The position numbers and the translations under genes were made by a program. Source: Rhynchopus euleeides (taxonomy: Eukaryota > Euglenozoa > Diplonemea > Diplonemida > Diplonemidae). From it: a stretch of 64,000 nt of DNA. The stretch covers positions 62,001 through 126,000 of the forward strand of contig OY723321.1 in NCBI GenBank assembly GCA_963210315.1. The letters run 5' to 3'. The notes below the pieces were generated by a model, which saw nothing but the letters and a program-made list of their open reading frames with translations, had not been told where the DNA came from and made no database searches. Below are positions 34,201 to 43,091 of the stretch, one piece after another. Numbering within the stretch: position 1 is the stretch's first letter; each line of letters begins with the position of its first letter.

Positions 34201-35939
34201 TCTGCCTGTGTCTCCTCCACGAGGGCACGGCGCGACTCCTTCTCACGCTCGAGCCGCGACTTCAGCTTCGCCACCTTCTCCCCCTCAGCCGTGGCAGACG
34301 CCTGCGCAACAGACGCCACCTCCTGCAGGCGTGCAGCCTCCTGCTTCAGGTCGGCACGCAGCTCCTCCAGCTCCGCCTCATGCTTGTCACGCTCCACACG
34401 CAGGAGCTCGGGGGACACTGTGCCTTCACGCAGCGTGTCGAGGAAGTGCTTCAAATCGGTTGTGGGGATCGTCCGCGTGTCGCCCTTCAGTACAGGGTCG
34501 AGGGGGTCGGAACCCTCGTGGTGCGCCTCCGTGAGGAACCCCACCACCACGTCCTTCAGGTCCGCACACTCCGTCATGGCGTCGCGCTCAGCCTGGTGGC
34601 TCAGCTGCAGGCGGTCCTCCAGCAGGGCCACGCCCTCCTCCTTCCCCTCCAGCTCCTTCCGGACCTCCAGGAGCTTCTGCTCGTACATCTGGCTCGCCTC
34701 CTCCGTGTCGCCCTGCGCGTGCTGCAGCTCGCTGCGCAGCGCCTCCGCCTCACCCTCGAGGGTGGACACACGCTCCTGCAGCAGCTCGTGCTCCTCCTCC
34801 AGGTTGGGGGCGATGTTGCTCTCATATGCCTTCAGCTTGTCCTGCAGGTCCGACACCTTCTGCAGCAGGTCTTGGATCTTCTGATCCTTTGCGTCCATCT
34901 GCACCATAGGCTTGTTCTTAATCTGCTTGGCCCGGTCGGCGAAGCGGAGTGTGGAGACAGTCTCGGAGATGTTGGAGTCCGCCGTGTTGATGTTTGCGAA
35001 CATGCAGGTCTTGGAGTTCCCCCCCAGCGAGTCCTTCAGAAGCATGGTGAGCGGGGAGGAGCGGAAGGGAATGTGCCCCTTCCCCTTCACGATGGTGTCG
35101 ATCACGGTGCCCAGCGCCGACAGCGACAGGTTGATGTTGCACCCCTCCTTGAGGGTATCCCCCGATGCGCGCGTCTTGCTCTGCCTCTCGCTCCCCGCCA
35201 GATCGACGAGGTTGAGCTTCGACGTGACGGTGCGGCAGTCACCCTCCTCCGTCGTCTCCACCATCTCGATGCACACCGTGAATATACTGTGGCTCCGCGA
35301 CGAGTCAGTGTTCAACTCCGTCGCCGCAACCTGCCTCCTGAAGGTCCCCTCCTCCATAAGCTGCATCATCTCCTGGACATACTTCACCTCAGGCTGCGAC
35401 AGATCGTGCACATAGAACGTCTTGTCCTTGCTCTCCTTGATGTTCAGAGTCACCTGATTCTTCGCCAGCAGGTCACGGATCTTCCCGTTGTACAGCTCGA
35501 GAAAGCTGCAGCGTATTGTGTAGGCGATGTTGGCGTTCCGCCTCTCCTTGATGTGGTTGAAGACGTAGTGGAAAGAGCGTGGGATAATCCCCTGCAGATC
35601 CTCAGGCCCGCCTGTCATGGTGTAGGTCTTCCCACTCCCGGACTGCCCGTAGGCAAAGATTGTCGCGTTGAACCCATCTAACACGCTGTCAACCATCGGC
35701 TGGATGAACTGGACAAACACATCGCGCTGGGCGAAGGTGTTGTTGACAACCGCATCGAATGTCCACCTGTCGGGGTTCCCGCAGAGGTGGTTCACGGTAA
35801 CAGTCCCCTCTGTGAGGTCCAGATCCACAGCGCCCTTCATGCCGACGACAATCTCGCGTTGGTTGAGAGGACGGCTCCTCACGATCACCTTAATATTCTC
35901 CGCGTCATCCTTGCGCTGCTGCTTCAGCTTGCGCGACAT
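31215..35939 (-). CDS. N-terminal-motor kinesin, five exons
   Basis: Exons 33772-35939, 32769-33705, 31923-32723, 31813-31875 and 31215-31751 give 1501 residues. The motor (about 15-350) has the P-loop GQSGSGKT at 98-105, switch I SSRSHS and switch II DLAGSE, then the neck region KQIKNKP. A very long coiled coil follows (about 350-1200), and a Ser/Pro/Gln-rich tail. It should be a plus-end microtubule motor; the subfamily is not clear to me. The introns are 66, 45, 47 and 61 bp, all GTATG...CAG. The first two contain no stop and are multiples of three, and the last two together are also a multiple of three, so a continuous open frame spans the whole gene. The 21-residue exon 31813-31875 (KREEMRSAAARKFDEGNSFS) is visible only after splicing. 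Confidence 0.9.
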   Translation of the reverse strand: MSRKLKQQRKDDAENIKVIVRSRPLNQREIVVGMKGAVDLDLTEGTVTVNHLCGNPDRWTFDAVVNNTFAQRDVFVQFIQPMVDSVLDGFNATIFAYGQSGSGKTYTMTGGPEDLQGIIPRSFHYVFNHIKERRNANIAYTIRCSFLELYNGKIRDLLAKNQVTLNIKESKDKTFYVHDLSQPEVKYVQEMMQLMEEGTFRRQVAATELNTDSSRSHSIFTVCIEMVETTEEGDCRTVTSKLNLVDLAGSERQSKTRASGDTLKEGCNINLSLSALGTVIDTIVKGKGHIPFRSSPLTMLLKDSLGGNSKTCMFANINTADSNISETVSTLRFADRAKQIKNKPMVQMDAKDQKIQDLLQKVSDLQDKLKAYESNIAPNLEEEHELLQERVSTLEGEAEALRSELQHAQGDTEEASQMYEQKLLEVRKELEGKEEGVALLEDRLQLSHQAERDAMTECADLKDVVVGFLTEAHHEGSDPLDPVLKGDTRTIPTTDLKHFLDTLREGTVSPELLRVERDKHEAELEELRADLKQEAARLQEVASVAQASATAEGEKVAKLKSRLEREKESRRALVEETQAELQSLHKTLSEQRAQWDLERQQLAKACETAAKDDPTSVNGGAGIPAGHNGISEYNDSKAKAYAAQHVAAAHPQDADQQGLVAAKQEALKLAERIKALEAELAHHGKAESEVVSTAKAGMARARAGQEAAEVEASKILQRLAEPWYVLLPAPLVGVCCGPTTPTHHSEDDTAVVQRFKREIQLLDATLYQERDERAGLHRDVEGLRDALASEQRLRECENARLHELEAVQAKLQQLGSDGRESDHLQYVASLEAKVAMHEAGETHRQRQTQHYKGLEEHSMRVLEAVANTDYGNSDATQNLRAVIESLCTQLRPARSDAAAQHTNTEMTPKQQQLLNLQSKLNDLGNGAALRKSMDGDPSRITELEVRLSQTEGEVVLAQRESEASRAKLLAAQGRVADLETKLASPAKDDTQQVRDLKEELGCGVTEREQLRREVSTLTQRLSESRGAKPDEAHTDTVDNTVSLAHVHEQERELQELLVCLVPVVPTHATPPQEDKRDLEAEMEALRSCEDKHRQDVDELLLEKAAYNDSIFKLREELKRVTGQAAQEERVATKWKKERDAAVGSSTKMQQRLAEKEEVIKSMRAMNENQTQLLEKHRSLEQQLQADTQVLKSKLEETAASLSTRLQEEQAKWARYQSERLEAAQALQEKALAKKDAETEQVRKKLKKTQLSVQKVKERYDKQVLEAESLRAQLEDMKEEALRRLRDQQNPLVELDENRDEIKNIIRNSKAAHSRLLDNPDTEEKEKERSLKRRESVEHVVCLWHQHCCHTPTTRRSAKKCAVPLPASSTKATPSQRYDQPTNPPPPPPPPPTPSSQSQQASAAARVRATGSISRYDSTSSAGRHYRTGSGSSATSALERRGSDLELGGSCHAPAPPQPQVSVPDNDTPGHGIHRQLSPRAQFNPTSRQREVEQRIMGIDIEQARAMEVQPRGPSTLNPFARLPSGAQRYSPEGSDSGAPQSTGLSMGLTSAACLGNQQQEPPNMSVPLPRKRDI

Positions 35940-37204
35940 CTCGGAGTCTCTTGAGCTGCAATACGCCCGGGAGGAGGCTGGGGCGTCGAGGCGCTCACTA
36001 TGCGCGCCGTGTCGTGTGGGTTCTGCACGTCAGGACAGGCGAAACTAGGAGGTGCCTCCCTCCCCTCCACTCACTGCCGCATGAGGGGGTGGCCGGGCAG
36101 GGCGGGGTCAGGCGACCACGTCCCCACTCGACTGCGCTGGCTGCTGTGCTGTGCAACCACAACCCTGCAGGCCCCGGGGTGGGCGCGTGTGGATGCGAAG
36201 GGGGAGATCAAGCGAAGAGGCTTTATACGACCACAGTTGGGAACGCAGAAGGTGGTGGTGGTGGGATAGGAGGGGGTACGGAGGGGGGGGGGGGGGAAGG
36301 GAAGGGGAATCCCTGCTGGAAAGTGCGGTGGGTGTGTGTGGGTGTGTGTTGACCTTTAGGGTGGGTTAACCCTGCGCGGATCACACCACGTGTGTGTGTG
36401 TGTGGCTGGGGGTGGAGAATATGGGTGTCAGTGTGACGGCAACCCCAGCTTCACCAGGTTGGGGGGGGAGAAGTGCTGTTAGAGGGGTGGGGTGGGGTGA
36501 CCTGGCTGACCTGCCTGCGCACCAAGTGAGACATCGCTGCCGCGTTGCCTTAGGGTTGATCAGAAAGAGGATGACGAATACACACCGCGACACGATGGGT
36601 TTTTTTTTCACACAGAGTGGGCATCCACAGAACCACACACGTTAATATTCAAAAAGAACAACTCCTGTTGCTCAGCACAGCAGCAGTGTAGCACCGCACC
36701 GAACTGAACACCATTCTGCTTTTGGGAACCTTCCACTCTAAGGTGCATAATCCCGAGCACTGTCAAGCGACCCCTGCCACAACAAGGCTCCCTCTGAGGC
36801 ACAGCCTCGCAGGGGTGGTGGAACTACCTCACCTCACACCCACCTATTGGGCACAACACTCCACTGTTACAGCCCCGCCCCCTACCCCAACCCCTCCCCA
36901 TCTCTTTCCACACACACACACACATGAATCTTTGTGGAAAGCGCCGGTGGTACCTGGAAGGGGCAAGCCAGTAACTTGCCCTTCAGGCCCATGGGTAAGC
37001 GCACCCCCGCCCCACCTCTTTCCACACACACACATGACGGCAGTCGGAAGGGTCACCGACACCCTTCTAATAGAATGGTGAATGATCATCTGACCGACCA
37101 CGTCGTGTGGGGCATGCCCGGTGTTCCCTGTGGGCGGAGGGCCTTCCCCTCCCCCCCAAACGGTGTGCGCTGCCGGCTTCAGCAGATTCATTTTTCTTTT
37201 TGCA
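35940..37204. other. Spacer upstream of the kinesin gene
   Basis: It contains a GGT run and a G run (36283-36296), a GT run near 36390-36402, and the second copy of the conserved ~70 bp segment. CTCTTTCCACACACACACA-like text is repeated at about 36901 and 37017. I see no gene. Confidence 0.6.
36938..37007. other. Conserved ~70 bp non-coding segment, copy 2
   Basis: The partner of 22944-23013. In this copy the internal hairpin is perfect: GGCAAG pairs with CTTGCC across a seven-base loop. It lies about 1 kb upstream of the kinesin start in the sense of transcription. Confidence 0.5.
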
Positions 37205-37212
37205 CATCGCAC

Positions 37213-37844
37213 CAGGTGTATTTCTAGTGGGGGATGAGGATGAGTCTTTTTGGCATCCGCCCTTTTTCCGGTTTTTTTCCAGCCAAAACCAGGTTTTTTT
37301 TCCAGCAAAAAACCGGTTTTTTTCCAGCCAAGAGCCCAGACGTTCACTACCGTGGCCTCCGGCGGCTGGGGGGCTCCGCCCCCCAGACCCCCCTGTGGCG
37401 GATATCTCGTACCCATCAGGTCAGGGAATCCAACAGCTCCAGTAGCCTCAGGAGGACGCAGCCAACTCACACAGAATCTGTACGCCCACACTGAACAGAT
37501 GTTCACTACCGTGGCCTCCGGCGGCTGGGGGGCTCCGCCCCCCAGACCCCCCGTGTAGCGTGTGTCTGCCCGTCTAGTAACCGCAGCAAGTCCTTGGGCT
37601 GTTTCAGCTGTGGCATATCAGGGGGTTCGTCGGAATAACGGTCCCGAAAGCCGTTTTTTGGGGTTTTCCTCCAGCACCCGAGTATGGCGCGAGCGGGTGG
37701 AATCGTGGAAGGAACCTATTTGGTACAAGACCAAGGACCCCACACTGGGGAGGAGGGACATTGGGTAGCATTTTTAGCTGGAAAAAAAGCGGGGATGAAT
37801 CGGGGGTTTTTGGCTGGGAAGACCGGGGATTAAAAATACACCTG
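37213..37844. mobile_element. Non-autonomous hAT element, 632 bp, second family
   Basis: The ends are CAGGTGTATTT at the left and its complement AAATACACCTG at the right. They are flanked by an exact 8 bp duplication CATCGCAC (37205-37212 and 37845-37852). The termini differ from those of the 1.2 kb family, yet the interior holds the same duplicated GC-rich module (37337 and 37499, 162 bp apart) and the text between. Subterminal TTTTCCAGC and GGCTGGGAA tracts are loosely inverted. There is no coding capacity. Confidence 0.85.
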
Positions 37845-37852
37845 CATCGCAC

Positions 37853-39062
37853 GCAAAGGAGGTGATCTTCGCTCTGTGCCATACTGTGTCAAGGTTTGCC
37901 TCCTCTTTTGAGAGGCGACTCAACCATCTTCAACGAGGGCCCCTGAGGGCGGAGGGCTGATGGAAGGGTGCAACTCGCGTTTTCTGCACTACTGAACGAG
38001 GCCTCCAAAGGCGTCTATCGGCCCATAGTATGCCTACAGACAGGGGCCCGAGGAACGGGGGTTGGGGGGGGGAGGGGGGCAGATGATATGGCATAGGGGG
38101 AATGTCACCCCAGGTTTCGGCAAGGCAAAATGAAATAAACACGGGGCACTGCAAAAAAAAGAACGTGTCTGGCCAATAGCCTCTCTGGTTATGGGGCGGG
38201 GATGGTGGCATGGCCCTGGGCGACACGCCCAGGCCTGGGATACGCTGCGAGTCACGCTTTGTGGACTGGAGAGCCTCTGCAGAAATCTGCGTTTGGACAG
38301 GGTCCCAACGTGGTTACGCCTCGCCTGGAGTGATGGCAGGTGAGAGAGCCGCTTTTATCGGGATTCTTCTTACACCTGCGCAGAAAAGGCTGCCCCTCCC
38401 CTCCCTCCCCCCCACCCGCACATGACATCCTGAGCATGTCATTTTTTATACCCACCCATTTGCATTTCCTTCTCCGTGGTTGAGTGGTGAGGGGAGGGCG
38501 CTGCATATCCCGCACACACACACACCCACACAACAAACCCCCGCCCCTCCTCCCTTTTGAGACAACCCTGCTGTCCATCTAGACACCCCCAGGCTTTTCT
38601 GACCCCCTCTCCCACCCCCCTCGCAGAGACAGGTGGCTGAGGGGGGGCAGGGCCAACATCCCTCCCGAACAACAGACACATACACCACGCTAAACTTTTT
38701 ACTTCGCAGAGCTTGCAGTAGTGGAGCGGACACCCCCCCCCCCGAGAGTGCCTCTGCTCTACACGGTGGACTCCCACCCCCTGGAGCGGGGGTCTGGGGC
38801 GGGGGTCTTAGCGGGGGTCTGGGACCCCCGCGAGCGGGGGTCTGGACCCCCGCTATCGGGGGTCTAGACCCCGCTGGCCATACTTTTTGGCTGGAGAAAA
38901 TATGCGGGATTTTAGTCCTTTCCGCATATACGCCTCTGCTCTACAGTGGTGTCCACCCCCCTGAGTCGATTACACACCTCACCCACACCCCAGCGCGAAA
39001 GCTAACACCGCACCTCTCTGCAGGGGAGGTGTGGGGGTGGGTGGGTGCGTGTGGGAAAACCC
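37853..39062. other. Spacer with palindromic G-rich cluster
   Basis: No gene seen. The main content is the palindromic cluster at 38750-38963, listed separately, and C/T-rich stretches. Confidence 0.6.
38750..38963. repeat. Tandem GGGGGTCT/GACCCCC palindromes between direct repeats
   Basis: The flanking direct repeats share GCCTCTGCTCTACA and GTGG...CCACCCCC (38750-38784 and 38932-38963). Between them, 38785-38880 has five AGCGGGGGTCT-like units in alternating orientation that can form strong hairpins. A TATGCGG...CCGCATA inverted pair at about 38901-38928 follows. This looks like a small mobile or structural element, but I cannot name it. Confidence 0.6.
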
Positions 39063-40517
39063 TCACACACGAACTGGCATCCCAACAGACTGCAGGAGTG
39101 ACCCCTCGAGGGCCTGCAGCGCCCGGACCTCCTTCACCAAAGACTGTATCGCATCCAGCGGCAGCGACGACACCGCAGCTGGCACGGGGCCCTCCATGGG
39201 GGCCAGCGGAGCTGCGCTGAGCGGCGCCGAATTCTCCGCCCTGCGCACCGCCAGGCACAGCCGCGCCCCCAGAGGGGTGTAGTGCATCCACCGCTGCGCG
39301 GCATCGCTGACATGCTGGAGGAAGGCCGTCTCATCGGGAGACCCGCCTCTGCAGTAGGTCTTGATGTAGGACAGGTGGGACACCAGCCCTGGCACCCGGG
39401 CTGTGTAGATGATGTGCGGGAGATGTTGTCTAAGGAGCGACGTGTCGTTGATGTCGCGGGGAGGGATCGCCAGCGCGTTCAGCACGCCCTGGGCGATGCG
39501 GCAACAGTTTGAGACGCAGATCAGCTTGTCGTAAGGCGCCTTATAATCGACTGCCGCCTGCAGGTGCCCCAGGGCGTCCTTCCACCGCGCTGTGGAGGTG
39601 ACATCGCGGGGCGCCGTGAACACCTCCGGGCACTCTGTGCAGGAGTCGATCACCGCAGCGAGCCTCGCATCCCGCCCCACATCCTCGCTGCTCTTCCCGA
39701 AGGCGAACTGGTGTATTTTGCAGAGGACGTACTTCTCGATCCCCTCCCGCCCCTGCGCCAGCTCCTCCGCGCTGGCGCCGGCCCACAGCTCGTTGTCCTT
39801 CAGCTCCTGGTAGAGCGACTCGAGGAACTCCGACACCCTCTGTGGCAGGGCCTGCTGGAAGTCATCCTGCACCGCAGCCTGCTCCGCATCGTTCGCCACC
39901 GCCGGGATAAACCTCTTGATTGATCGGATCAGCGGGGCAGCACACGGGTCCTTCATGCGCGAGATAAACACCTTATACTTCCCCGAGTTCGACACATTGG
40001 CGCTGCTGGAGGCGCGCGAGAGTGACGGCGTGGTGCTGCTGGGGCGGAGCAGCCCCCCCCTGGTGTACGGCAGCAGCGTGACGGAGAACGACGACCCTCC
40101 GGCAGACACGGCGACCACTGTGTTGCTCCAGTGCGCCACAACCAGGGTGCCCGCCATGGTGGGATCGGTGAAGGACACCTCCCCCTGCAGGCGGTCCCAC
40201 TCCCCCTTGCTGTCGTCGAGGGTGCGGAGCTGTGTGGTGGCGCCACCCGCGCGGAGCGGCTGTGGCGCTGCCGGGTCGGCGTGGCCCTTCTCGGGCTGCT
40301 GTATGATGAAGACGTTGGAGCGGAGCGTCTCCACTGTGATGTCGTCGTCGGACCACGCACAGTCCCACCCCAGCAGCCACTCCTTGCCCTGCAGCTCGCG
40401 GTGGAGGTTGGCGATCACGTCCTGAAGCAGCTCATCCTTTGCCAGCACGCGGCTGAATATCGCAGGGCCTTCCCATGGCACCCCACCCCCGAGCCCTGCT
40501 GGAGAATCCCCAGACAT
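39063..40517 (-). CDS. VPS9-domain protein, likely Rab5-type exchange factor
   Basis: A single exon of 484 residues. The start is the ATG at 40517; five more codons upstream are open but lack an ATG. The central helical part (about 225-330) and DKLICVSNCCRIAQGVLNAL (about 340-360) fit the core of the VPS9 fold. After INDTSLL, HLPHIIYTARVPGLVSHLSYI matches the helices carrying the catalytic Asp and Tyr in Rabex-type proteins. The N-terminal 200 residues are a less clear beta-rich region with a Ser-rich linker, and the C-terminus is a short helix. VPS9 proteins load GTP on Rab5-family GTPases on early endosomes. The domain call rests on pattern, not alignment. The leader has a strong pyrimidine tract ending CTGCAG. 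Confidence 0.65.
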   Translation of the reverse strand: MSGDSPAGLGGGVPWEGPAIFSRVLAKDELLQDVIANLHRELQGKEWLLGWDCAWSDDDITVETLRSNVFIIQQPEKGHADPAAPQPLRAGGATTQLRTLDDSKGEWDRLQGEVSFTDPTMAGTLVVAHWSNTVVAVSAGGSSFSVTLLPYTRGGLLRPSSTTPSLSRASSSANVSNSGKYKVFISRMKDPCAAPLIRSIKRFIPAVANDAEQAAVQDDFQQALPQRVSEFLESLYQELKDNELWAGASAEELAQGREGIEKYVLCKIHQFAFGKSSEDVGRDARLAAVIDSCTECPEVFTAPRDVTSTARWKDALGHLQAAVDYKAPYDKLICVSNCCRIAQGVLNALAIPPRDINDTSLLRQHLPHIIYTARVPGLVSHLSYIKTYCRGGSPDETAFLQHVSDAAQRWMHYTPLGARLCLAVRRAENSAPLSAAPLAPMEGPVPAAVSSLPLDAIQSLVKEVRALQALEGSLLQSVGMPVRV

Positions 40518-40530
40518 CACAGGGGGCTGC

Positions 40531-40572
40531 ACTGCAGGGGGGGAGAGAGAGAGAGGGGGGGGGGGGGTGTGC
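40531..40572 (-). promoter_or_regulatory. Pyrimidine tract plus AG upstream of VPS9 gene, candidate trans-splice acceptor
   Basis: On the coding strand a long C and CT run ends in CCCTGCAG, with the AG at 40533-40532, about 14 bases before the ATG at 40517. It has the form of a splice acceptor with no donor upstream. If the organism uses a spliced leader, this is where it would be added. Confidence 0.4.
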
Positions 40573-41028
40573 TGTGCTGTGTGGCGCGCGCAGCGTCACA
40601 CAGCACACAGAGGGAGGGCTAAGCTCGGGTTATTTTTTTTATCTTTTTTTGCCTTGCCGTAGTGTAAGGTGTGTGTGTGGGGGGGAGGAGGATGGCCTGG
40701 CACCGAGCGAGAGAAGAAGAAAAATCCCTCTCTCTCTCTGTGATGCCACTGCCTGAGGTGATTTGCTTCGAGGCAGCTCTCGCGTAGTGTATGCAAAAGA
40801 TAGGCCTCGGGTGGGGGGTGAGGGGGGGGGGGGAGAAGAAGGGGGGATGGGGGTGGTATGTGCCCCAGCACCGCCCTGTGTGGGGTGTTGTGTGGTGATG
40901 TCTGTTTGTTGTCCGCAGTGCGGGGAAGCACCGTATGCTCGAGAGACAGAGGTGACAGGGCAGCGGGGGGAGCGGGGGGGTGGGCCCTGCCCAACACTCA
41001 GACGCACTTTACCCCCTTCCTCGAAGTC

Positions 41029-41065
<37 letters not shown>

Positions 41066-41339
41066 GCTGGACAACCCGACAACATGCCGCTGGCGTGCTG
41101 CCCTCCTTGAAGCTCCAGCCAACATACAAGCGCAGACCAAGGCAAGCGTCACGTGAGAGGGACCGCTTTCTCATTGGAGCTTCAGCCTTCCAACACGACA
41201 TCCCCCCCTGGCAGGCCTCAGCAGGTCTTACCAGGATCAAGGGAACCTGGGGTAGTCTCTCTCACCGAGGGACTACGACCACTACCCTGGAGGCAATCGT
41301 CGCAACCTGCAGGCACACAGCACCCGCTCTCCCTCAGCC
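40573..41339. other. Spacer with CT microsatellite
   Basis: No gene seen. It holds a G-rich run near 40820-40835 and a CT run at 41029-41060. Confidence 0.6.
41029..41060. repeat. CT dinucleotide microsatellite
   Basis: An uninterrupted CT run on the plus strand. Confidence 0.9.
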
Positions 41340-41681
41340 TCAGGCACCAGGCGTGCGCCCCGCAGCAGCCTTCTCTGTGAGTGCCGTGAGGAGGGACCCG
41401 ATGCGGGACAGCGCGACGGACTGCAGCCGCTGCTGATCCTGCACCTCCTGCAGCCGCTCCGCAACCTGTGCGACCTGGGCCTCGAGGCGCTCTGCCAGGA
41501 GCTCCTGCCGCACCAGGCCCACCAGGAAGAGGAGGGCTGCGACGGACAGCGAGAAGCCGAGCAGCACAGCCATGCGCTGCGTGCGTGCGCTGGACAGGGC
41601 AACCTTCTCCAACGTCACGGGCTCACTCGGCGAAGGCGCAGGCGTTGCCCCTGCCGCTGCCCCTGTGGCCCGCCGCATCAT
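41340..41681 (-). CDS. Small single-pass membrane protein with coiled coil
   Basis: A frame of 113 residues (two adjacent ATGs at 41681 and 41678). Residues about 1-36 are Ala/Pro-rich and cytosol-like. Residues about 37-58 (MAVLLGFSLSVAALLFLVGLV) form one transmembrane helix, and residues about 60-100 form a heptad-like helix (LLAERLEAQVAQVAERLQEV). The leader ends CTGTCCCAG two bases before the start, as at other genes here. I do not recognise it. The regular helix and good leader make it likely to be real, though it is short. Confidence 0.55.
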   Translation of the reverse strand: MMRRATGAAAGATPAPSPSEPVTLEKVALSSARTQRMAVLLGFSLSVAALLFLVGLVRQELLAERLEAQVAQVAERLQEVQDQQRLQSVALSRIGSLLTALTEKAAAGRTPGA

Positions 41682-43091
41682 GGCTGGGACAGATAGGTGC
41701 CGTATAGCCCTGACGAGGCCTGCCAGGGGGGATGCCGTAGTGCGTATGCTATGGGAAGGCAGCGGGAAGGCAGGGGAACTTACAACGAGAAAGCGGCTCC
41801 TCTGATGTTGGCTGGCGCTTGCGTTGCTGGCTCACTTCTTCTCACACTATTCTGCACTTCTTCTGAGCAATGCCCCTCCCACCCCCCCCCCCCCTGGTAC
41901 TTCCAGCTACGCGATTGCATGCAAGACGAGAAGAGAGGCGGAGTGGGTGGGTGTGGGGTGTGGGGGGCTGGGGTCGGGCATCGGGCATCAGAGACAAGGC
42001 GGTTTTCGCCATGCAGTGTCGTCAAAAAGTGTCCTCGCAAAGCGCTGGGCTAGCTAGCTGGGGGGGGGGGGGGGGGGGAAGGGGTAGATATGAGGGGGGG
42101 GGAAGATATTGCTGGCTGTTTGCTTTTGGCTGAGACTGAGCGTGCATCTCCCACCACTCACCGTGCTTCAGCAAAAAATGGGCTAGGGAATGGGGGGGGG
42201 GGGGGGCTGGGGGAACTGCGCAGCTCCCCTTGCACACACAATCCTTTGAAAGCTCGAAAACAAGGAAGCGCAAAAACAAAAGGGATGCATGGCGAGGGGA
42301 GGCGGGTGAGAGCAAGCGTCTATAATTCTCGGGGGGGGGGGGGGGGTGAAATCTCGATAACAACACACCCCCCCTGCCCTGCCCCCCCTCCATCTCCCAC
42401 ACATGTGCACACCTCCCCTTCCACCCCCCACACCCCCTCCTGCCCTGCCCCCCCTCCATCTCCCACACATGTGCACACCTCCCCTTCCACCCCCCACACC
42501 CCCCCCTGCCCTGCCCCCCCTCCATCTCCCACACATGTGCACACCTCCCCTTCCACCCCCCACACCCCCTCCTGCCCTGCCCCCCCTCCATCTCCCACAC
42601 ATGTGCACACCTCCCCTTCCACCCCCCACACCCCCCCCTGCCCTGCCCCCCCTCCATCTCCCACACATGTGCACACCTCCCCTTCCACCCCCCACCCCCG
42701 ATCAACAGCGAAACAAGGCGTGACGCCGTCGAAACACCCCCCGCATTTTGTAGACACCACACCCACACACCCCCACCCACTTGAATGTGACTTCCAAAAG
42801 GGTTCACTCCCCCAAATGCACACTGCCCGCCACAACCCCGGTGGGGGGGGCTGTGGGACCAAGGGTGGGGGGGGTGTCGGGAAGATACTCTGGCAACAGA
42901 AACCATACACCCACAGCTGCTGCGGGGCGATAAGGAGGCAAGCGCGATCAGAGGAGGCTAGACGGCGGGCGCAGGTGGGGTGGGGTGGGGTGGGGGGGGG
43001 AGGGGGTCCCACCCGTCCTACCACCGTCACCTGCAGCCCGCCAACCGTCGGGACGAAAATGGAAGGAAGGGCGGTGCGACCGCACTGGCCA
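41682..43091. other. Repeat-rich spacer
   Basis: It contains a C run (41882-41894), G runs (42060-42078, 42192-42206, 42331-42346), and the 66 bp tandem repeat. No gene seen. Confidence 0.6.
42367..42697. repeat. Five-copy 66 bp tandem repeat
   Basis: The word ACATGTGCAC recurs at 42401, 42467, 42533, 42599 and 42665, exactly 66 bases apart. Two variants alternate (a CCCTCCTG versus a CCCCCCTG junction), so the array grew by duplicating a 132 bp pair. It is open in several frames only because 66 is a multiple of three and the unit lacks stops. Confidence 0.9.

Noticed and set aside
33609-35681. 690-codon plus-strand open frame
   Set aside because: Antisense to the kinesin motor and coiled coil; Leu/Arg-rich composition typical of a shadow frame.
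40518-40532. Upstream start of the VPS9 protein
   Set aside because: The codon at 40532 is GTG and lies at the acceptor-like AG; the ATG at 40517 is the better start.
42367-42697. CRISPR-like array
   Set aside because: The 66 bp units are near-identical throughout with no unique spacers, in a eukaryotic context.
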